DNA of 64,000 bases from Lentinus brumalis (GCA_001792895.1 MARA01000025.1:496001-560000), one strand, 5' to 3'; shown: positions 33,545 to 47,100, counted from the stretch's first letter. Notes: generated by a model not told the origin, from the letters alone. Numbers and translations: made by a program.

Positions 33545-35437
33545 GGGTCCGAAGTGAGGCTGACGATGGCGGACATGTGCCCGCATGGTGCACGAATGGA
33601 TGAAGTGGTCATGCGGTCAGCAGGCCTGATTCCATTCGGTCCCGGCTCGCAAACAAGCGTTGAGCGTGTCTCGTACAAGCATGTCGGAGAGAACGACAGC
33701 AATCACGAATGAACACATTCATGCACATGCTCGAGTGTGCGGTACTAACGTCGCAGTCGTCGCCGGTCGCCGGTCGGGAACATGCAGCGACCAGTGCTTG
33801 CCAACGACACTCAAGGCACCTTCCCTGCATGAGTTCGTTCAATACCCTGCACTCCTCGGCAGTGAATCCTTGTTGCCCCGCCGCTCGCAGTTGGTCGCAT
33901 TAATGAGTCCACAGAGAACGCGGCAATATAAGGCAATATGTCGTCATGAACAGCCTGAGCAAAGAGCAACAGATGGTCTCCAGCGGTTTCCCCGGATTCT
34001 CCTCCCCACTTCTGGGTTCTGATGATCCGGCGGAGACGCGGAATACACGTGCTCGTGTGGGGTCGACGACTCCGGCGGTTCTCGCGCGCAGCCGCCGGCT
34101 TCCAAAACGCATTCTGTCCACTCTCGAACTCCCACACAGATCGCCAATCCAGTTCACTCCTCTGGATTTTGCGGGCGTAATGGCCGGATAGAGCGGCGAT
34201 GGTTACGAGGCTCCCAGTCTCCGGTACCGTTGTTCGTTCCTCGCTGGGCTTCTAGCGTAGGAACTCTGACGACACGGTCTGCAACCTATACCCATTCAGA
34301 CAAACGGAGCTATCACGAGAGGGCATCCGGTCAGTAAAGGCAAAATGTCGACTCGGGAAACACATGTGTCCGAAACATGTGCCTGTTTGCTCAGCTCCCG
34401 ACGTTGAGTCGGGGTCGCTGCGCAGTTTGGGCCCACGGCGCATCACTCACATGGTCAATGGTTAAGAGCACGGAACGTCTAGTCAAGGACGATCGCTCAC
34501 CCGACCTGATAGAAGGCGAAGTCGCCGCGAAACCGACGGCGAAGCCAAACGCAATAGAGTTTCGTAGAACGTTCTTTGCGATCTGTTGAGCCACCGCCGG
34601 CGGAATGCTGTTGGATGTTCCTGCGAGAGATCGGCCTGGTGTGAGCCATATATGCTCGTTATGTCACCAACATTCGCTGCGACATACCAAGTAAGTAATC
34701 GCCAGGGTCGGGGTATTCACCGTGATCACAAGCGGATGGCTCTGTTCTCACCGCTGAAGCAGCCCCTCTTACCGCTCCAACTTCGTCTGATGCGCGACAT
34801 GTGGCTGGAAGAGCGTTCCCTAGATGCTGAGAACACCGAGTGGTCTCGATGTGAGGTATCGATACGGTGCCTCGCCAAATTTCTGAGGGTAAATTCCCTA
34901 AGAAGAAACTGCTCGCTCAGTCGCGCCAAACATCAGCGATCGGAAGGGTTCTCACCGCTAGATAGTTTGTTATATGACGTTGTTATATGACGTCCACCGC
35001 GCAATTGACTGCGAGGTCACGGGTATCCCGAGCCACCTGTCGCTGGTCAGAAAACGATGCAGCGACGATCGGAATACTGCTGCGACATGCGGCTGCAGGA
35101 AGAATCCAAGCCCGTGCGGCGTTCTCGGCGGGAGACACCGTACGAGGGCACTGAGGATCACCACTCAACGCGGATTCCCAAGCCTTCGCGAGGGAGCGCA
35201 TGACTCGGATATCAGACACAGCAGGACAGATACAGTGACAACATACACAAGGACGACAGTGAGAAGGCTCGCGAAAGCAGTCCGACCGAAAATAAATCTG
35301 CGCAGATGGCGGTCGGTAGTTCAGTCAGCACACGGCCGTGGCACAGACGTGGCTAGCCGCGAGCTTGGGGGACTCACCACAAGTCCATCAACCACCCACC
35401 GCACTCCCCACAGCGACCTGCCTCCCAACCATGCGGC
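33545..35437. other. Long upstream region of glucoamylase
   Basis: About 1.9 kb without a supported gene. It presumably carries glucoamylase regulatory DNA and the 3' flank of the next minus-strand gene. Only short frames on both strands. Confidence 0.4.
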
Positions 35438-36618
35438 CTATGAGCTCCTGCTCCGGCCACCACCCTCCTCCAGCCGCGCCAACGTCTCCTCCAGAACGAG
35501 GGCTCTGTCCGCGTCGCACCGGGCCTCCCACTCCGGGTCCGTGCTCATGTAGCTCTGCGGCCGGTCCTGCTCGTTCCCGCCACTCCTCCGACTGCGGCTG
35601 TTCCTCGCACTGTTCCGGCTCTGCGTCGACCCGTCACTTCTCGGCCGCTGCGCACGGAGAGCCTCGGTGAGGAACCCAGTGAGGATCAGGGTGCTGCCGC
35701 GTGTGTGGCCGTACGCCGGGGGCGGGGGATGGCGATGATGTTGTCCTCGACGTCGCCGGTGCCCACGCCGGACTGCGCGAGCGCCGCAGCGTACGTCGGG
35801 AGCGGGGGCCGGTTCCACGGCGCGAGGCCCATGGTCACCTCCTGCTCTGCCCGGCGTGCGCTGGGCAGGATCTCGCCGGGGTGGACGTGCGCGTACCGCT
35901 CCGCCCGCAGGCGGAAGACGGAGCGCTCGACGAAGATGCCCTCGGCGAGAGAGACGATGGCGAAGGCGACGTGCACGAAGATCTGGGCGGACGTCGAGCT
36001 GAACACGGCCGTGCTGGGGGTCGTCGTGTCTGGGTCGTCGTTGGCGGACGACGCGCTCGACCCCCCGGACTTCTGCATCCGCTTGATGATGAGCACCCAG
36101 CCGGTGATAGTCGCGCTGAAGAGGCAGACTTGGAAGAGGAAGATGGCGAGGGTGGTGAGGCGCACACCAGCGTAGGTGGGTATTCGTTTCGGCTTCAGGA
36201 ACGAGATGAGGCTCCGCTTGCCCGTCGAGTTTGCGGTGTTCGTCGACTCCGTGCGCGATGGCGAGCGAGGGGGATCCCCCGCTGCTGCCGCCCCTGCGAC
36301 TCCAAGAGAGGCCGCAGGGGGCGCATCCCGGTCCGCCGGATGTCGTTCGGGGAGAGAGAGAGATGAGGAACTCGCCTGGCACGGCACGTCGTGCTCGCCC
36401 TCCTGGAAGCCTAGTTCCCCGCGTTTCCTCGGCAGTGGCCCCGCCTGAGGGCGCGCCGGCTCATCGTACACCAGCGGCACCTCCTGCAGCTCCTCGACAT
36501 GCTCATCTCCCTCCGTCTGCGTCCGTACCGGCGTGATAGTCACTGTCGGTGTCCGGACGGGCTCCGCCAGCGGTTGGTCGTGTATTGTTGCGCTATTCTG
36601 CGGGACGCTCGACGCCAT
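35438..36618 (-). CDS. Unknown two-TM membrane protein, probable single-base frame break
   Basis: ATG 36616-36618 follows a plausible acceptor (TTTCACAG), so a 5' UTR intron is likely. The product has a long Pro/Ser/Glu-rich N-terminal region and two TM segments, 'LTTLAIFLFQVCLFSATITG' and 'IFVHVAFAIVSLAEGIFVER'. A conserved-looking tail starts 'APWNRPPLPTYAAALAQSG'. As written the frame stops at 35686. One extra C near 35718-35728 (a C-run on the coding strand) would instead give 'PPPPAYGHTRGSTLILTGF' and 'DADRALVLEETLARLEEG' to the stop at 35438; I used that end. I do not recognise a named family. Confidence 0.6.
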
Positions 36619-37055
36619 AGCTTTGTATCCTGTGAAACGAGCGGAAATTATGCTTGCGTCTGGCTCTGCCGACACAGCAGCATACAAGGGAACGAGGCCG
36701 GGGAGAAGATTGAAGGATAATGAAGGGTGAAGCGAGAAGGAGAAAGGAACGCACGCCGGGGTCCTACGCCGGGAGCTCATCATGGATGACCCTTCTCTGC
36801 TTAGGCCAGCTCGTATCCAGGGACGGAAGGCTGAGCGCGACAAGTTGGCAACAGCAGCGACTGTGCATCGGTGCATCAGACGTACAGCGCGCGCCATGAT
36901 TGGCTGCAACCCCGCACGCTCATTGGTCTGGGCCGGTGGCGTATCGTAGCACGCTCGTCTCTGCTCGTCCGCGCATTCTTGATTCCTGGTTCCTCACTAA
37001 GGCCGAGACGAGACGTCCGTCTTTGGATTCACTTGCTGCGTGTTCTTGCGTGCCT
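36619..37055. other. 5' flank of membrane-protein gene
   Basis: Probable promoter and 5' UTR. No other coding evidence. Confidence 0.4.
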
Positions 37056-37955
37056 TCAGAGCCTTACTGCGCTACCGTTATCCGTTCCGTCTCGCTGGTA
37101 CTTGTTCCGAGCCGCTGGCAGCACCTTCAAGTCCGCCTGTACTTGGTGCTTCAACTTACCATCGCCCGCGACTCAGCACCGCCTTCGTCGGCCATCCCCC
37201 CTGTCGCAATGGATGCACGTACGATTCCGTTGTCGGTGAGAACTTGCACAGCGCCGTCGATCCTTCGGAAGGCCGAGCAAAGCAGCCGTCCAACTCCGTC
37301 GGTGGAAACCCTCCTGCTGAAGGTGCGCAACGTGTGTAGCACTTTGATCTCGGCGCCGTGCTTGCATATGCGCTCCTGCAGATCGCCCTTGATGCTGTCG
37401 ACCTGACGTTTCATAGATGTGTGGCGGCTGCTGACAGCCTTGGCACTGACAAGCGACATACATAGTCAGCGACTCATGCACCGCGGACTCACTACGTCTC
37501 AGAACTCACTGCTACCAGCACGCTGATGGCTTTGTATGTAGCGCTCCCAGATCGGCGCCCAGTCATTTCCATTTGCGCGCAGGTCGCCCCGGGGGACACT
37601 CCCTGCGGCCCTGATGCATTCTCTCAACACAAGACTCTGAGACACGGCGCCAGTGCCATCGCTCAGTCCATCCGGAGCTCTGCCAGTACCGCGATGTCAA
37701 GAAGCGATAGGTGCTCGACGTTTTCGTGGCCCAAGAGTTGAGGGACGTCGATACCTGCACTGCGCTACGGGGGTGTGGGCCCCGGCTTAGTGAGGTTGCC
37801 GTCACCGTCGGCGATCGCGCGGTCTGCTTCGGCGGCAGCAGCCGCTCTGGTCTGCAGTCGACCAGCTTCAGGTGGCCCGGGGTTCACTATCGACCACCTA
37901 CCCACCCGCCCGGGGATGTCAAAAGGATGTTTAACAGTGCCGAGTTCGAGTCCAT
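37056..37955 (-). CDS. Tentative small multi-exon gene of unknown function
   Basis: Built from phase-matched exons with 47-53-nt introns: 37955-37902 ('MDSNSALLNILLTSPGGW'), 37851-37806, 37754-37690 ('IDVPQLLGHENVEHLSLLDI') and 37636-37510 ('GDLRANGNDWAPIWERYIQS'). A further coding-like stretch ('KRQVDSIKGDLQERICKHGA', 'VDGRL'-type helix, 'AVQVLTDNGIVRASI') lies at about 37456-37200, and a short last exon ends at 37056. The join after 37510 does not match in phase, so the 3' half is uncertain. No signal peptide, TM segment or known domain seen. Confidence 0.4.
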
Positions 37956-38610
37956 TGAAATTGAGGCCTTGAGGAGTGAGTGTGAACGGTGGGTTTGATG
38001 ACGCGGGACGTAACTGACCTCTCGGAGAGCAGCACCTCGAGCTGAACAGTTGCGACGAACGGGCGAGCAGGAATAACGAGCGGTGTGCATCGTCCTTATG
38101 TATACGGTCGCGGCGCGCCGCAACCACTACGGCGGACTGCCGGTTTCTCCACTGCCAATGTACTCATTCAAGGCGACAGTCGACGGCTCGTAATCCTTGC
38201 AAGAAGATGCGCACATTCATGCGGTTATGGAAGGCGTCGGGCGTCGGACGAATTACTGCGGTGACAGCAGCGGTGACAGCCCGGCAGAAGATCGTCGCTG
38301 ACATGTAGATATGGTGACCTGTACTGGAAAACTGTCCTCTGATATTAAAGCGCAGTGACCACACGCATAGGACTGGGATACCAACGGGCACGAGGAGGAT
38401 GACTTGCAGCTCGTACCAAACTTCAGCTGGGGCCCCGCGTGGGGCCGGCCTGCAGCGTGATCATGAAGTAGGTGAAGCCGTTCCTTGGAAGAATCGACGG
38501 GTGGAACTCAGAAGCACAGACTCTAGATTGCGACTGATGGCAGAGTGAGATGGCACCGTCCAAACAAATGCTCAAGACAAAGCCACCAACGGAGCGGGAG
38601 AGAGCCAAGC
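37956..38610. other. Intergenic region
   Basis: Promoter side of the tentative gene and 3' side of dynactin p62. Nothing else seen. Confidence 0.4.
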
Positions 38611-40719
38611 CTACAAGTCCGCAGTGAGCTTGGGCTCCTCTCTGTACATGATAGATCCAAGGTCCACGACCGTGTAGAACGAGAAGTTCTTCATCTCCGG
38701 GCCCTTGTTCGCCCCATGTGATCGCGAGGGCGTCCCCGTCTGTGCTTCCTCAGACGGCTCCGGGTCGTCCGACCGGTACGTGTACGACACCAGCATGTTA
38801 AACTGTCGCGTAGTCACTCAGCAAATATATCCCGCCCACAAAGAAAAGAAGCACTCACCTTGACGTCGCCACGGGCCTCCTTGGGGATCAGCACCTCCCC
38901 GCTCACAATAGTAACGTTAGCCCGCTTCTCCACGATGCCCACCGAGCGCGTCTTGCCCCGCCCGTCCTTCCCCTTCTTGCCCCGCGCCTCCACGACCTCC
39001 ATCCCGTCGTCGTCCAGGAACATGGCCTCGTCCTCGTCGTCGTACTCCCAGGCCTCCGCAAACGCCCCGACGGGGAACGCAGCGCTCGGCAGCTGGATCT
39101 GGAACGTACTCCGGCGTGCCCGCTCAGCCGCTTCATCGCCCTCCGCCGTCTGCGCCGGCGCAATCGCCTTCGCCAACCTGACCTGTATCGGGTCGTAGAG
39201 CGGGTTCGTGAACGCCAGATGGAACGAGTACGAGTGGCCTGCGATGAGCGCGCCCGCAGCCTGCTGCTCCTCCGCCTGAGCCGCCGCCGACGTCGTCTTG
39301 CTCGTCCGCTTCAGCATCTCGATCGCGGCCTGTGCATGCGGCAGCGTCACGGCGATCGCGGGGAGGTAGTTCGCGGCGACGAGCTTGATCTTGAACCGCA
39401 CGGACTGCGCCTTCTGCTCCGGCTTGATGAGGATGTGCCGGCAGCTCGGACATCGTTTCGACTTCTTCGACTGCAGCGGTATCCGCAGGGGCTTCAGGTC
39501 GCTGCAGGTCCATCAGCCTCGACGCACGCCACGGCAACCAGAACGCACCTCGCACTCAGCGGCGACACCCAGCTATTCGTCCAACGCTGCTCGAGCGCCG
39601 CGACCTGGCTCACAGTCTCGAGATGCCTCAGGAACTCCACGTCGGCCTCCCCGCTCAGTGCGGTCCCGACCTCGACCCTGCTCTTGTAGTCCGGGTACTC
39701 CTGCCTGTGCGCGCCCTTCTCGCGGCCCACGCGCGATCGTGAAAGCGGGTTGTACTTGCCGACCCCGGGGATATCGCGCGCGAGCGCAGATGATGCTGCA
39801 GCTGTGATGGGGTTCGTATGTACGTGGTGTGAGGACGCGCTGGGGAGGGCGGAGGAGGAAGAGGATGCACGTAAGAAGGGCTCAAAGTGTTCCTTCAGGC
39901 GCTCAAACTCGAGGGCCTCCGGGGCCGAGTCTTCGAACTTCTGCAGCTGTGCTAGGGGCCGGGAGTGTCGGTACGTGTGCGCTTCTTGGTAGAGTTGGAA
40001 GGTCAAGGACGGCACGACGCACCTGCGAGCCCGGTAGGCTTCTCGAATGTGATGCCTACTTCGGCAGAATCCCATCGACAGTGGTTGCAGTAGAGGAAGA
40101 ACGGAGGCTCCCCTAGTGTAGTAGACACGATGGGCGACATCCTGCTGTCCACGTCCTCTGGGGGGTCGGACGGCACAACGGTGAGGGTATTCCGGCAATT
40201 CGGGCACAAGAAGCAGTTCCGTGCGCATCTACCAGACAGCATCAATATGAGTGGTCAAAGGTGTCGTTTGAACAGTATTAGAGGTACGGTGCGCGGAAAA
40301 CGCGGTTCCCATTTATTTGAGGGAATATCGACGCGAAACGGCGCGCCGCCTCTGGAGCAGTGACGCAGCTCGATTCCGCTTCTCCTGTCGGTTCTGGGAC
40401 TCTCGATACCGACCCTCATAAATGAAGTAGGTGATTCGCCGCACCTCCCCCACACCCCGAACTCGAAAGCACGAACACGGACGCACCTGTTCTTCTCCGC
40501 GCGCACGCTCGCGCTCGGGACCTCGAACAAACAGTTCGGGCAATAGTACCCGCTCACCTCGACCGAGACACAGCGGTTGCACCGCACCGCATCGCACTCC
40601 TCGCAGAAAAAGAGGTTGTGCAGCGGGTGGAAGCTGTACGACGACGACGGCCGGTTCGGCGGTGGCGGGTGCGGGGACTCGGAGAGGCACGGGCAGTAGT
40701 ACTCGATCTTCGGGGCCAT
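38611..40719 (-). CDS. Dynactin subunit 4 (p62) homologue
   Basis: Exons: 40719-40487, 40228-40023, 39951-39549, 39501-38859 and 38802-38611, 558 aa, all in phase. The N-terminus has the Cys-rich RING-like zinc region of p62: 'IEYYCPCL', 'FFCEECDAVRCNRC', 'YYCPNCLFEVP', 'CARNCFLCPNCRNTL'. The family-typical middle reads 'RLKEHFEPFL', then 'KRCPSCRHILIKPE' and 'VRFKIKLVAANYLPAI'. p62 sits in the pointed-end complex of dynactin, the dynein activator for minus-end microtubule transport, nuclear migration and spindle positioning. ATG 40719 was chosen because 'MAPKIEYYCPC' starts as fungal p62 proteins do; a frame extends upstream to 40827. Confidence 0.85.
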
Positions 40720-41801
40720 CGCGGGTCGTTCGGTCCTTCTGTGCTCCTGGGACGCTCCGCCGAGGTTGTCGCGCACGTAGAGGGTATAGATTGCCGGAGA
40801 GTTGGAGACGTCGATGGAGGAAGTCAAAGGAAAGGTGTGTCACAGAGAACGCGTTCGCGCCGACGCGTTCTCCCGCGACATCGTAGGCGCGCATGCAACC
40901 TTCTGGCCAGAAGCGCTGGCACTGCAGGAGCAGGTTCGCCCGAGTTCTCACCGAGACATACTGTACACTTCACGCGCGCGGCCCAGCTGGGGGAGAGCGG
41001 TCTGATCAGAGCGATAAATAGATGCAAGGTCTAGAGCACAATCTACAGTCGTGAGCGTTCTGGCAAAGTCTATGCAAGTATACTGGACGTCGCTATGGCC
41101 AAGGGAGCCACGCCGATTTGTTCCATGTGGTATAGCTAGGATCTCGAACGACTCGAATCGTATATATGGGGTCTAGGCGACGGAGTTATGAGTACGAACG
41201 AGGAAGGACGTGCACGCCCCAGAGGGCGGGCAGCACGGAGTAACGTTAAGCGGGGACACTACGCTAAGACGCACGGAGTAACGCATACATATGTCGTCTA
41301 CATAGTCGAGATCTCTGTGTGTGTGGGTCTAGATCTGGGCTCTATCTCTATGACTGCATAAAATCGAACGGAGTCCGGGCTCTGAGATCTGAGGTCGCGG
41401 GGCATACCGTACGCACCCGAGAAGCACAATAACTGACAAGTCTGAAATTAGAGCAGGCGGGGAGCAGGGGTGGTGAGATGGTGATGTCGATGGCGATGGT
41501 GGTGGTAATACACAACTTGAGAACACAAGAGGCAGAGTGGGGGAGTCTATGTAGTATGTATGTAAGTATGTACGTATGCACTAAACGAAGCAAACAATCA
41601 AGCACGGCCAAACGGGGGCGCGTCCGAGAGGGTGGGGGGTATCATCAGAGTCGTCGGAAACACGAAACACGAACCAAGCGAACCGGAATCGTACACAGTA
41701 GCAACAGCATGTCTTCTCGCTCCTCGCTCCTCGCTCCTCGCCCCTCGATCTGGCGGACCCAATATCATCGACGATCATCCGCGCACCACGAAGCAGCAAG
41801 C
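40720..41801. other. Intergenic region between dynactin p62 and creA
   Basis: The p62 promoter and the creA 3' UTR/terminator must lie here. Short overlapping frames only; no RNA gene recognised. Confidence 0.4.
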
Positions 41802-44128
41802 TCACTTGCCGAGCCCAGAGGCAGCAGTGAACTCGCTGAACCCAGGCAACTCGACCTTCCCATCGCGCTCCCGCAAACTCATATCACCCACCGCCCCGTC
41901 CAGACTCCGTCTCCTCGCCTCCTTATCCGTCCCCGCATCCGGACGGTTCAGCGGCGAGCTCGGGGACGACGGCAGATTCAGCGGGGGCAGTCGGATCGGG
42001 GGCGAGGCCGACCGCGACCCGGGCATCGACATCGACGCAGACGCCGCGTCGAGACTCGCGTGCTCGGGATGCAACGCGGGGCCGGCAGCACGCGGCCGCG
42101 GGTGGATCGGCGTCATCCCGAACGCCGCACGCACGGAGTGGGCGAGGTGCGCATGGTGGTGGTGGTGGTGATTCTGATTCGGCGGGTGGTGGTACGGTCC
42201 CTGGCGCGGATGGTGCGTCGACAGCGGCGGGGACGGGGCGCGGGAGCTCGAGGCGCTGGAAGCGTCCGCGACGTTCAGGCTCTGCGTGCGACTCCGCGGG
42301 CTGCTTCCGCTGCTGCTGGGTCCGCTCGAGAGCTGCGGCGTAGGAAGGGAAGCCGTCGACGTCCGATCGCTTGTATAGGGGATGTGGAAGGTCGGAGGGG
42401 GCATCGCAAAGTGGTCCGCGGATACGCCGTGAGCTACGCCGTACGCCACGATGTCGCCAGAACTGCTGCGTTTCGCCATGCGGCCGCTCATGACGCTCAC
42501 CGTAGGAGGGCTGCCGGCGACACTGTTGATCTTGCGAGCGCGGGTGTCGTAGTAGTCGCCGTACTCTTCCAAGGGGCTGTCCAGCGTCGGGGGCGGAAGG
42601 CGGAACGGCGACGGCGCACGAGAAGGACCAGTCGAGTGGATGTTGAGTGTGCGCAGGCCACCAAGGAACGGACTTGTGGACGGCGTGAACGCAAACTCGG
42701 AGCTGCCGGGAGCCTTGATGGGCGGTCCGTGCGCATGTCGAGCGGCATGGTCGACGTGACGGTGAGCCGCAGCTGGGGACACCTGAGGAGGCGACTGCAC
42801 GGCGTGCATCGAATCCGAGTCTGAGCTGATCGGTGACGGGGAATCATCATGTCCAGGATGCAGATGCGGCCTGTTCGCCGCGGGGTGGTGGTACGGATGC
42901 GACCATATCGAGTGTGCATGGCTGTGCGGGGCATGGGCATGCAGGTGCGTCCGTGTATGCGACTGCGGCGCATCGACGACGTGTCCAGACGAGAGAGGAT
43001 GCATGCTCGCACCAGTCAGCTCACGTTTCGAGCCCATGCTCCGTCGACGAGCCTGCTTGACAGTGAGGGGCTCTTCGTCTGGGCCCATGTCGCGCTCCCG
43101 GGAGATGCCAAAGTACCCACCTTCATCGCCGGTAGGAAAGTGAGACGTGAAGAAAGGGGTCCCGAGGGGCGTGGTGGTCGCACTTTTGCTTATCCTGCCG
43201 TGAACAGACATGATATCGGCATGGCGAGCCTCGTACTCGGCGCGGCGGAGTGCCTCGAGATGGCGAACCTCGTACTCAGCGCGGCGGAGTGCCTCATCGC
43301 GCTCGAGCGCGTAAAGCTCTCCCATAGCAACGCTCGATAGAGCAGAGAAGGCGTTCGGATTGTGGTGAATGTGTTCAGCCGGAGGGCCGGGCCGAGCGTG
43401 CGAGACAGGGTAGTCGTAGGCGGTGGGGTCGGGGGAATACAAAGCCGTCGGTCGCGCGTACGAGTCTCCCTGGAAAGCGCGTGTGAGCATGGTGGGACAC
43501 GACACTATCGATGCGGGGAAATGACGCGACAAACGTGCGACCGCATCTGAGCAGCGTGCGCTGTGCAGTGGACACTCACCTCATCGTCGCTGTTGGCACG
43601 GCTCCTGGCCTTCTTCTTGACGCGCATGCTGGAACCCCTGGCGATGCCGTACTCGGAATCAGCAGAGGACATGGGAGCCGAGAATCTGCCAGCGCCGATC
43701 TCCACGCTGCCGTCGGCTACATGGTCTTTTGCCTTGCCCTTGGTCTTGTGGACAACATGACTGGAACCTGCAGCGCCGGCGTGGTGAGTTGTGTCGTGAT
43801 TGTTGTGTATGCGCGAATGCCTCGTGAGCTCGTCTGAACGGGAGAAGCGCTTCTCGCAACCGGGGAAGGTGCACTCGAAAGGTTTCTCGCCGGTGTGTGT
43901 CCGTATATGGCGAGTCTGGGGGTGGGAGATAAGGAAGGGTGAGGAAGGATAAGGGAGTGGCACACATACCTGGTGCTCGAGACGGCTGAAGGCGCGGCCA
44001 CAAAGGGGGTATGGGCACTTGTAAGGGCGCGCAACGACCTTCTCATGTGAGTGGGTTGCAGCGGGAGGGGAGTTTGGGGACGGCATGACATCCATGTCCT
44101 TTTGGTGCAAGATAGCGTGGAGATCCAT
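41802..44128 (-). CDS. creA: CreA/Cre1-type C2H2 carbon catabolite repressor
   Basis: Exons: 44128-43970, 43915-43580 and 43469-41802, 720 aa. Two adjacent C2H2 fingers span the first intron: '[20 protein letters not shown]' joined to '[20 protein letters not shown]', then '[20 protein letters not shown]'. The order '[17 protein letters not shown]...[14 protein letters not shown]' is the signature of CreA/Mig1-class repressors. The remainder is low complexity, with a duplicated 'EALRRAEYE' motif, long His-rich runs, Ser/Pro stretches and short acidic patches. Known role in fungi: binds SYGGRG sites and represses genes for alternative carbon use on glucose. Identity is strong for the fingers; activity is inferred. 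Confidence 0.85.
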
Positions 44129-47100
44129 GGCGAGATGAGAGAAGGGAGGGAGAGAAGGCAGGGAGGGGTATTAGTAGTGGGTGGAAAGGAGTTACGTATT
44201 TGGACTGACCGTCGCGGATTAAAGCAAGCGAGGCGAAGTGGGAGATCTACAGAAAGGGCTAGGGTTCGGCAAGGAGTCGGTGAGGAAGTGCGGCGAGAGG
44301 GAGGTGTGGGGATAACCCCGCGTTGGACGTGACAGGCGAGGGTGGTAGCGAGCGCGCGGGCTGGAGGGAAGCAGAACGAGGGTCACACCGCAGATGATCC
44401 GGCGAATTCTAGACAGCAGAAGCCTGAGAGAGGGAGGAGAAGCAGGAGAGCGAGAGCGAGAGGGGAGCGGGGGAGAGCGGAGGAGGGCGTCTGGCGAAGC
44501 GCCGCGCAGAGAAAGCTGTCCTAAGGGGTCGCGTTGGCAGATGGTTGCACTTGGGGGGCGCGGGGGAGGGGAAGCAGATCCCCAGCGCGCTGCTTCTTGT
44601 CCTGCGCAGAGTGGAAATTTTCTGCGGGGCGGTGGGGAGAGAAAGAAAGAGAATCGATGGCAGCGTGCGGTGTGCGCGCGTTGCCCGAGACGACAGAGGG
44701 CAGATACGTTTCGCCATCTGCCGCCACCGTCCACTGCCTATTCGGGACGCAACGCCTATACGCTCGCCGCCCCCGCCGCGTTTCCGCCTTTCTTCCGGCC
44801 TCTTCCGGCCTGCCTCCGCCCGCCGTTTTGCTCCCAATGCTGCATGGCTTATTCTTTCTCCACGATGCCGCCCGGCCCTCTGCGCCCTCCGACGCCCGAC
44901 ACCCGACACCGACACGTCTGCAGCGTCGGCTTATGCACCTTATCGGCAGGCACCGCTTAGTCGGCGGCAATACCCATCTGAGATGGACATGACGCACGAA
45001 TGTGCAACGCCTGCGCCGATCAGCATCGCGACTGGAGGAATCACAGGCATCTCCAGTCGCCCTCCCCACGGGGACCGGCCCTGTTCCTCTCTCCACCGCC
45101 CCGGTCGCTTTGCATTCCCCGCATGGCGCAAAGAGGCGCGAAGACAGCCCGACGCTTACTGCGGACTACGCCGGCGAACCGCTTTCTGCGTCCAAGCCTT
45201 TGCAACCCGAGTACATGTGTAAGACACCTCCAATCCAACCCCAAACTCTTTCCATCCGGGCGCCGCGGGCGATGGTGACGATACTTATCGCGGTCTGGCG
45301 CGGTCCATATCGCCTTGCGCTGATACCCCTCTGCAACTGCAGCGACGCTGATCGCTTCTCGCCCAGCCAGGGCCCTCCCGGGCTCACATACAGTATCTCT
45401 CTCCTCGTCACTCGATGACGCGGACGTGCGGGTCACGCCCACAGCGCTCCGCCGCCTCTCGGGAACCTTGCTCAAGCCAGGTACATGCCCGGGCCCTTGA
45501 TCGCCAGTTGAACGATCCGCAGGGCCCACGTATACTTACGCGTACGTACGTCGTGATATCACTGTCAGTCCTCGACGGCCTCTTTCGTTATGTCTATCCT
45601 TTCGCAGGCACCGCAGTGAGCTCTCGACGGGACCCCGGAGGCCGGAGCGAGTCCTATCTCCGCGAATTGACAGGGTATGTACGGCGTCGGGCTTGCGAGC
45701 GCCCATGTTTCCTACAGACTACTGTAACCCAGCTCGATGTCCCTCCTGTGTCGTCCCACCGCAATGCACGAGCTCGACGACAATCCAGGCCGCCAGCTCG
45801 GGCGCAGCACGACTCGTCGAACCGCTTCCAGACCGTCCTGGCCAGGGCAAAAGTCACACCCGCCGCGGGCTCCTTCTGGCTTCTGCCCATATCGCAACAC
45901 TCGGTAAACTTTCACTCCTCGGAGTCGGTGCGTCCCAACGGACGTATGGCTCGCGAGTCGCGATCGGAGACGCGTCTTCCTCGATCAGAACCGTGACGGC
46001 GGCCAGCGACGGAATTGCCTTGCTGTACGGCATAGGCATCTGAAGCGTTCGGATATGCATGTTCGCTCCCAGCTGCGCAGAAGAGCGTGCGTCGTACGTC
46101 TTTTCGTCGCGCCTGGATCGACCCAGACCTTCTTCGGTCGCAGAGGACGACGCCTGGAGCCGGGATTCCAACGTGAACGGTCAGGACTTCGAGGTTCGTA
46201 GACTTGTACTTCTGGCGTGCAAGCGATCTCACCTCCTCGCTTAGACTCAGAGCACGAATATGCGGCCTTTCGAGTGAGTCGCCGGAGACCAGCGGAGACC
46301 CTCGTGTGTGTATATGTCGAAGAACGCTGTGTGTGACGTGTCACATATTCGCTTCGACGCTCGCTTACCGGGACAATGTTCCTGACAGGGCAACCACAAT
46401 TCGATCTCCAAAGTGCCCGTCAACGTCCAGACTCCGGACTGGTGACGGTGTCACTGTCTGCGATAGGCAACTCGGCACATAACACAGCACCGGCCACTGG
46501 GTGCGTGTCTCGAATTTGTTTTTTGTCTAGTCAGCAAAGGAAGTCTAACAGCCTCCGACGGCTCGCAGTGCAGAGTGCAGCGGGCTCATCGGGCGGACTG
46601 CGTCAGTGCGTGGCCCGCGCACGGCCGTCGTATTCGCCTCCGCGTCAGCAGGATCGTGTCCGACTCGAACGTAAGTTCACAAGCAGGGACACGGCCAGCC
46701 ATTTCGAGCCACCAGCCACCCGCACCACAGTCCAGGTGCACGGACCAGGGCCAGCCGGGTACGTACGTCGTCTACGTCAACGACATCTGCCGCTGCGTGC
46801 ATCCCGCGTCCATGCACATGAATGAATTGCTAGACGCAGACGCAGACGCACACCACCAGGCTGTATGTGTACGTTGGCCGCTCGCTGGGCACTTATGCGG
46901 GCCCTTGACTACCCGCACTGGCAAACTGGGACGCCTCCGCGGTGAACCGGTGACGCATGACGCATGAGGCCTAATTTCTGTTGCTGCCTGCTGACCGCAG
47001 GGGAGCTCGAGACTGCTCGCGGCACGTCCGCGACTCTCCGGAGAAGCGCATCGACGTAGTCGCGAAGTCGCGAAGCCAGCCCGTGCGTTCGTTCTCCTGA

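Noticed and set aside
35686..36909. Longer start (ATG 36909) for the two-TM protein
   Set aside because: The first about 97 codons read like translated UTR, and an acceptor-like TTTCACAG stands just before the ATG at 36618.
37935..37960. tRNA B-box-like GTTCGAGTCC
   Set aside because: No matching A box or cloverleaf, and it coincides with coding sequence of the tentative minus-strand gene.
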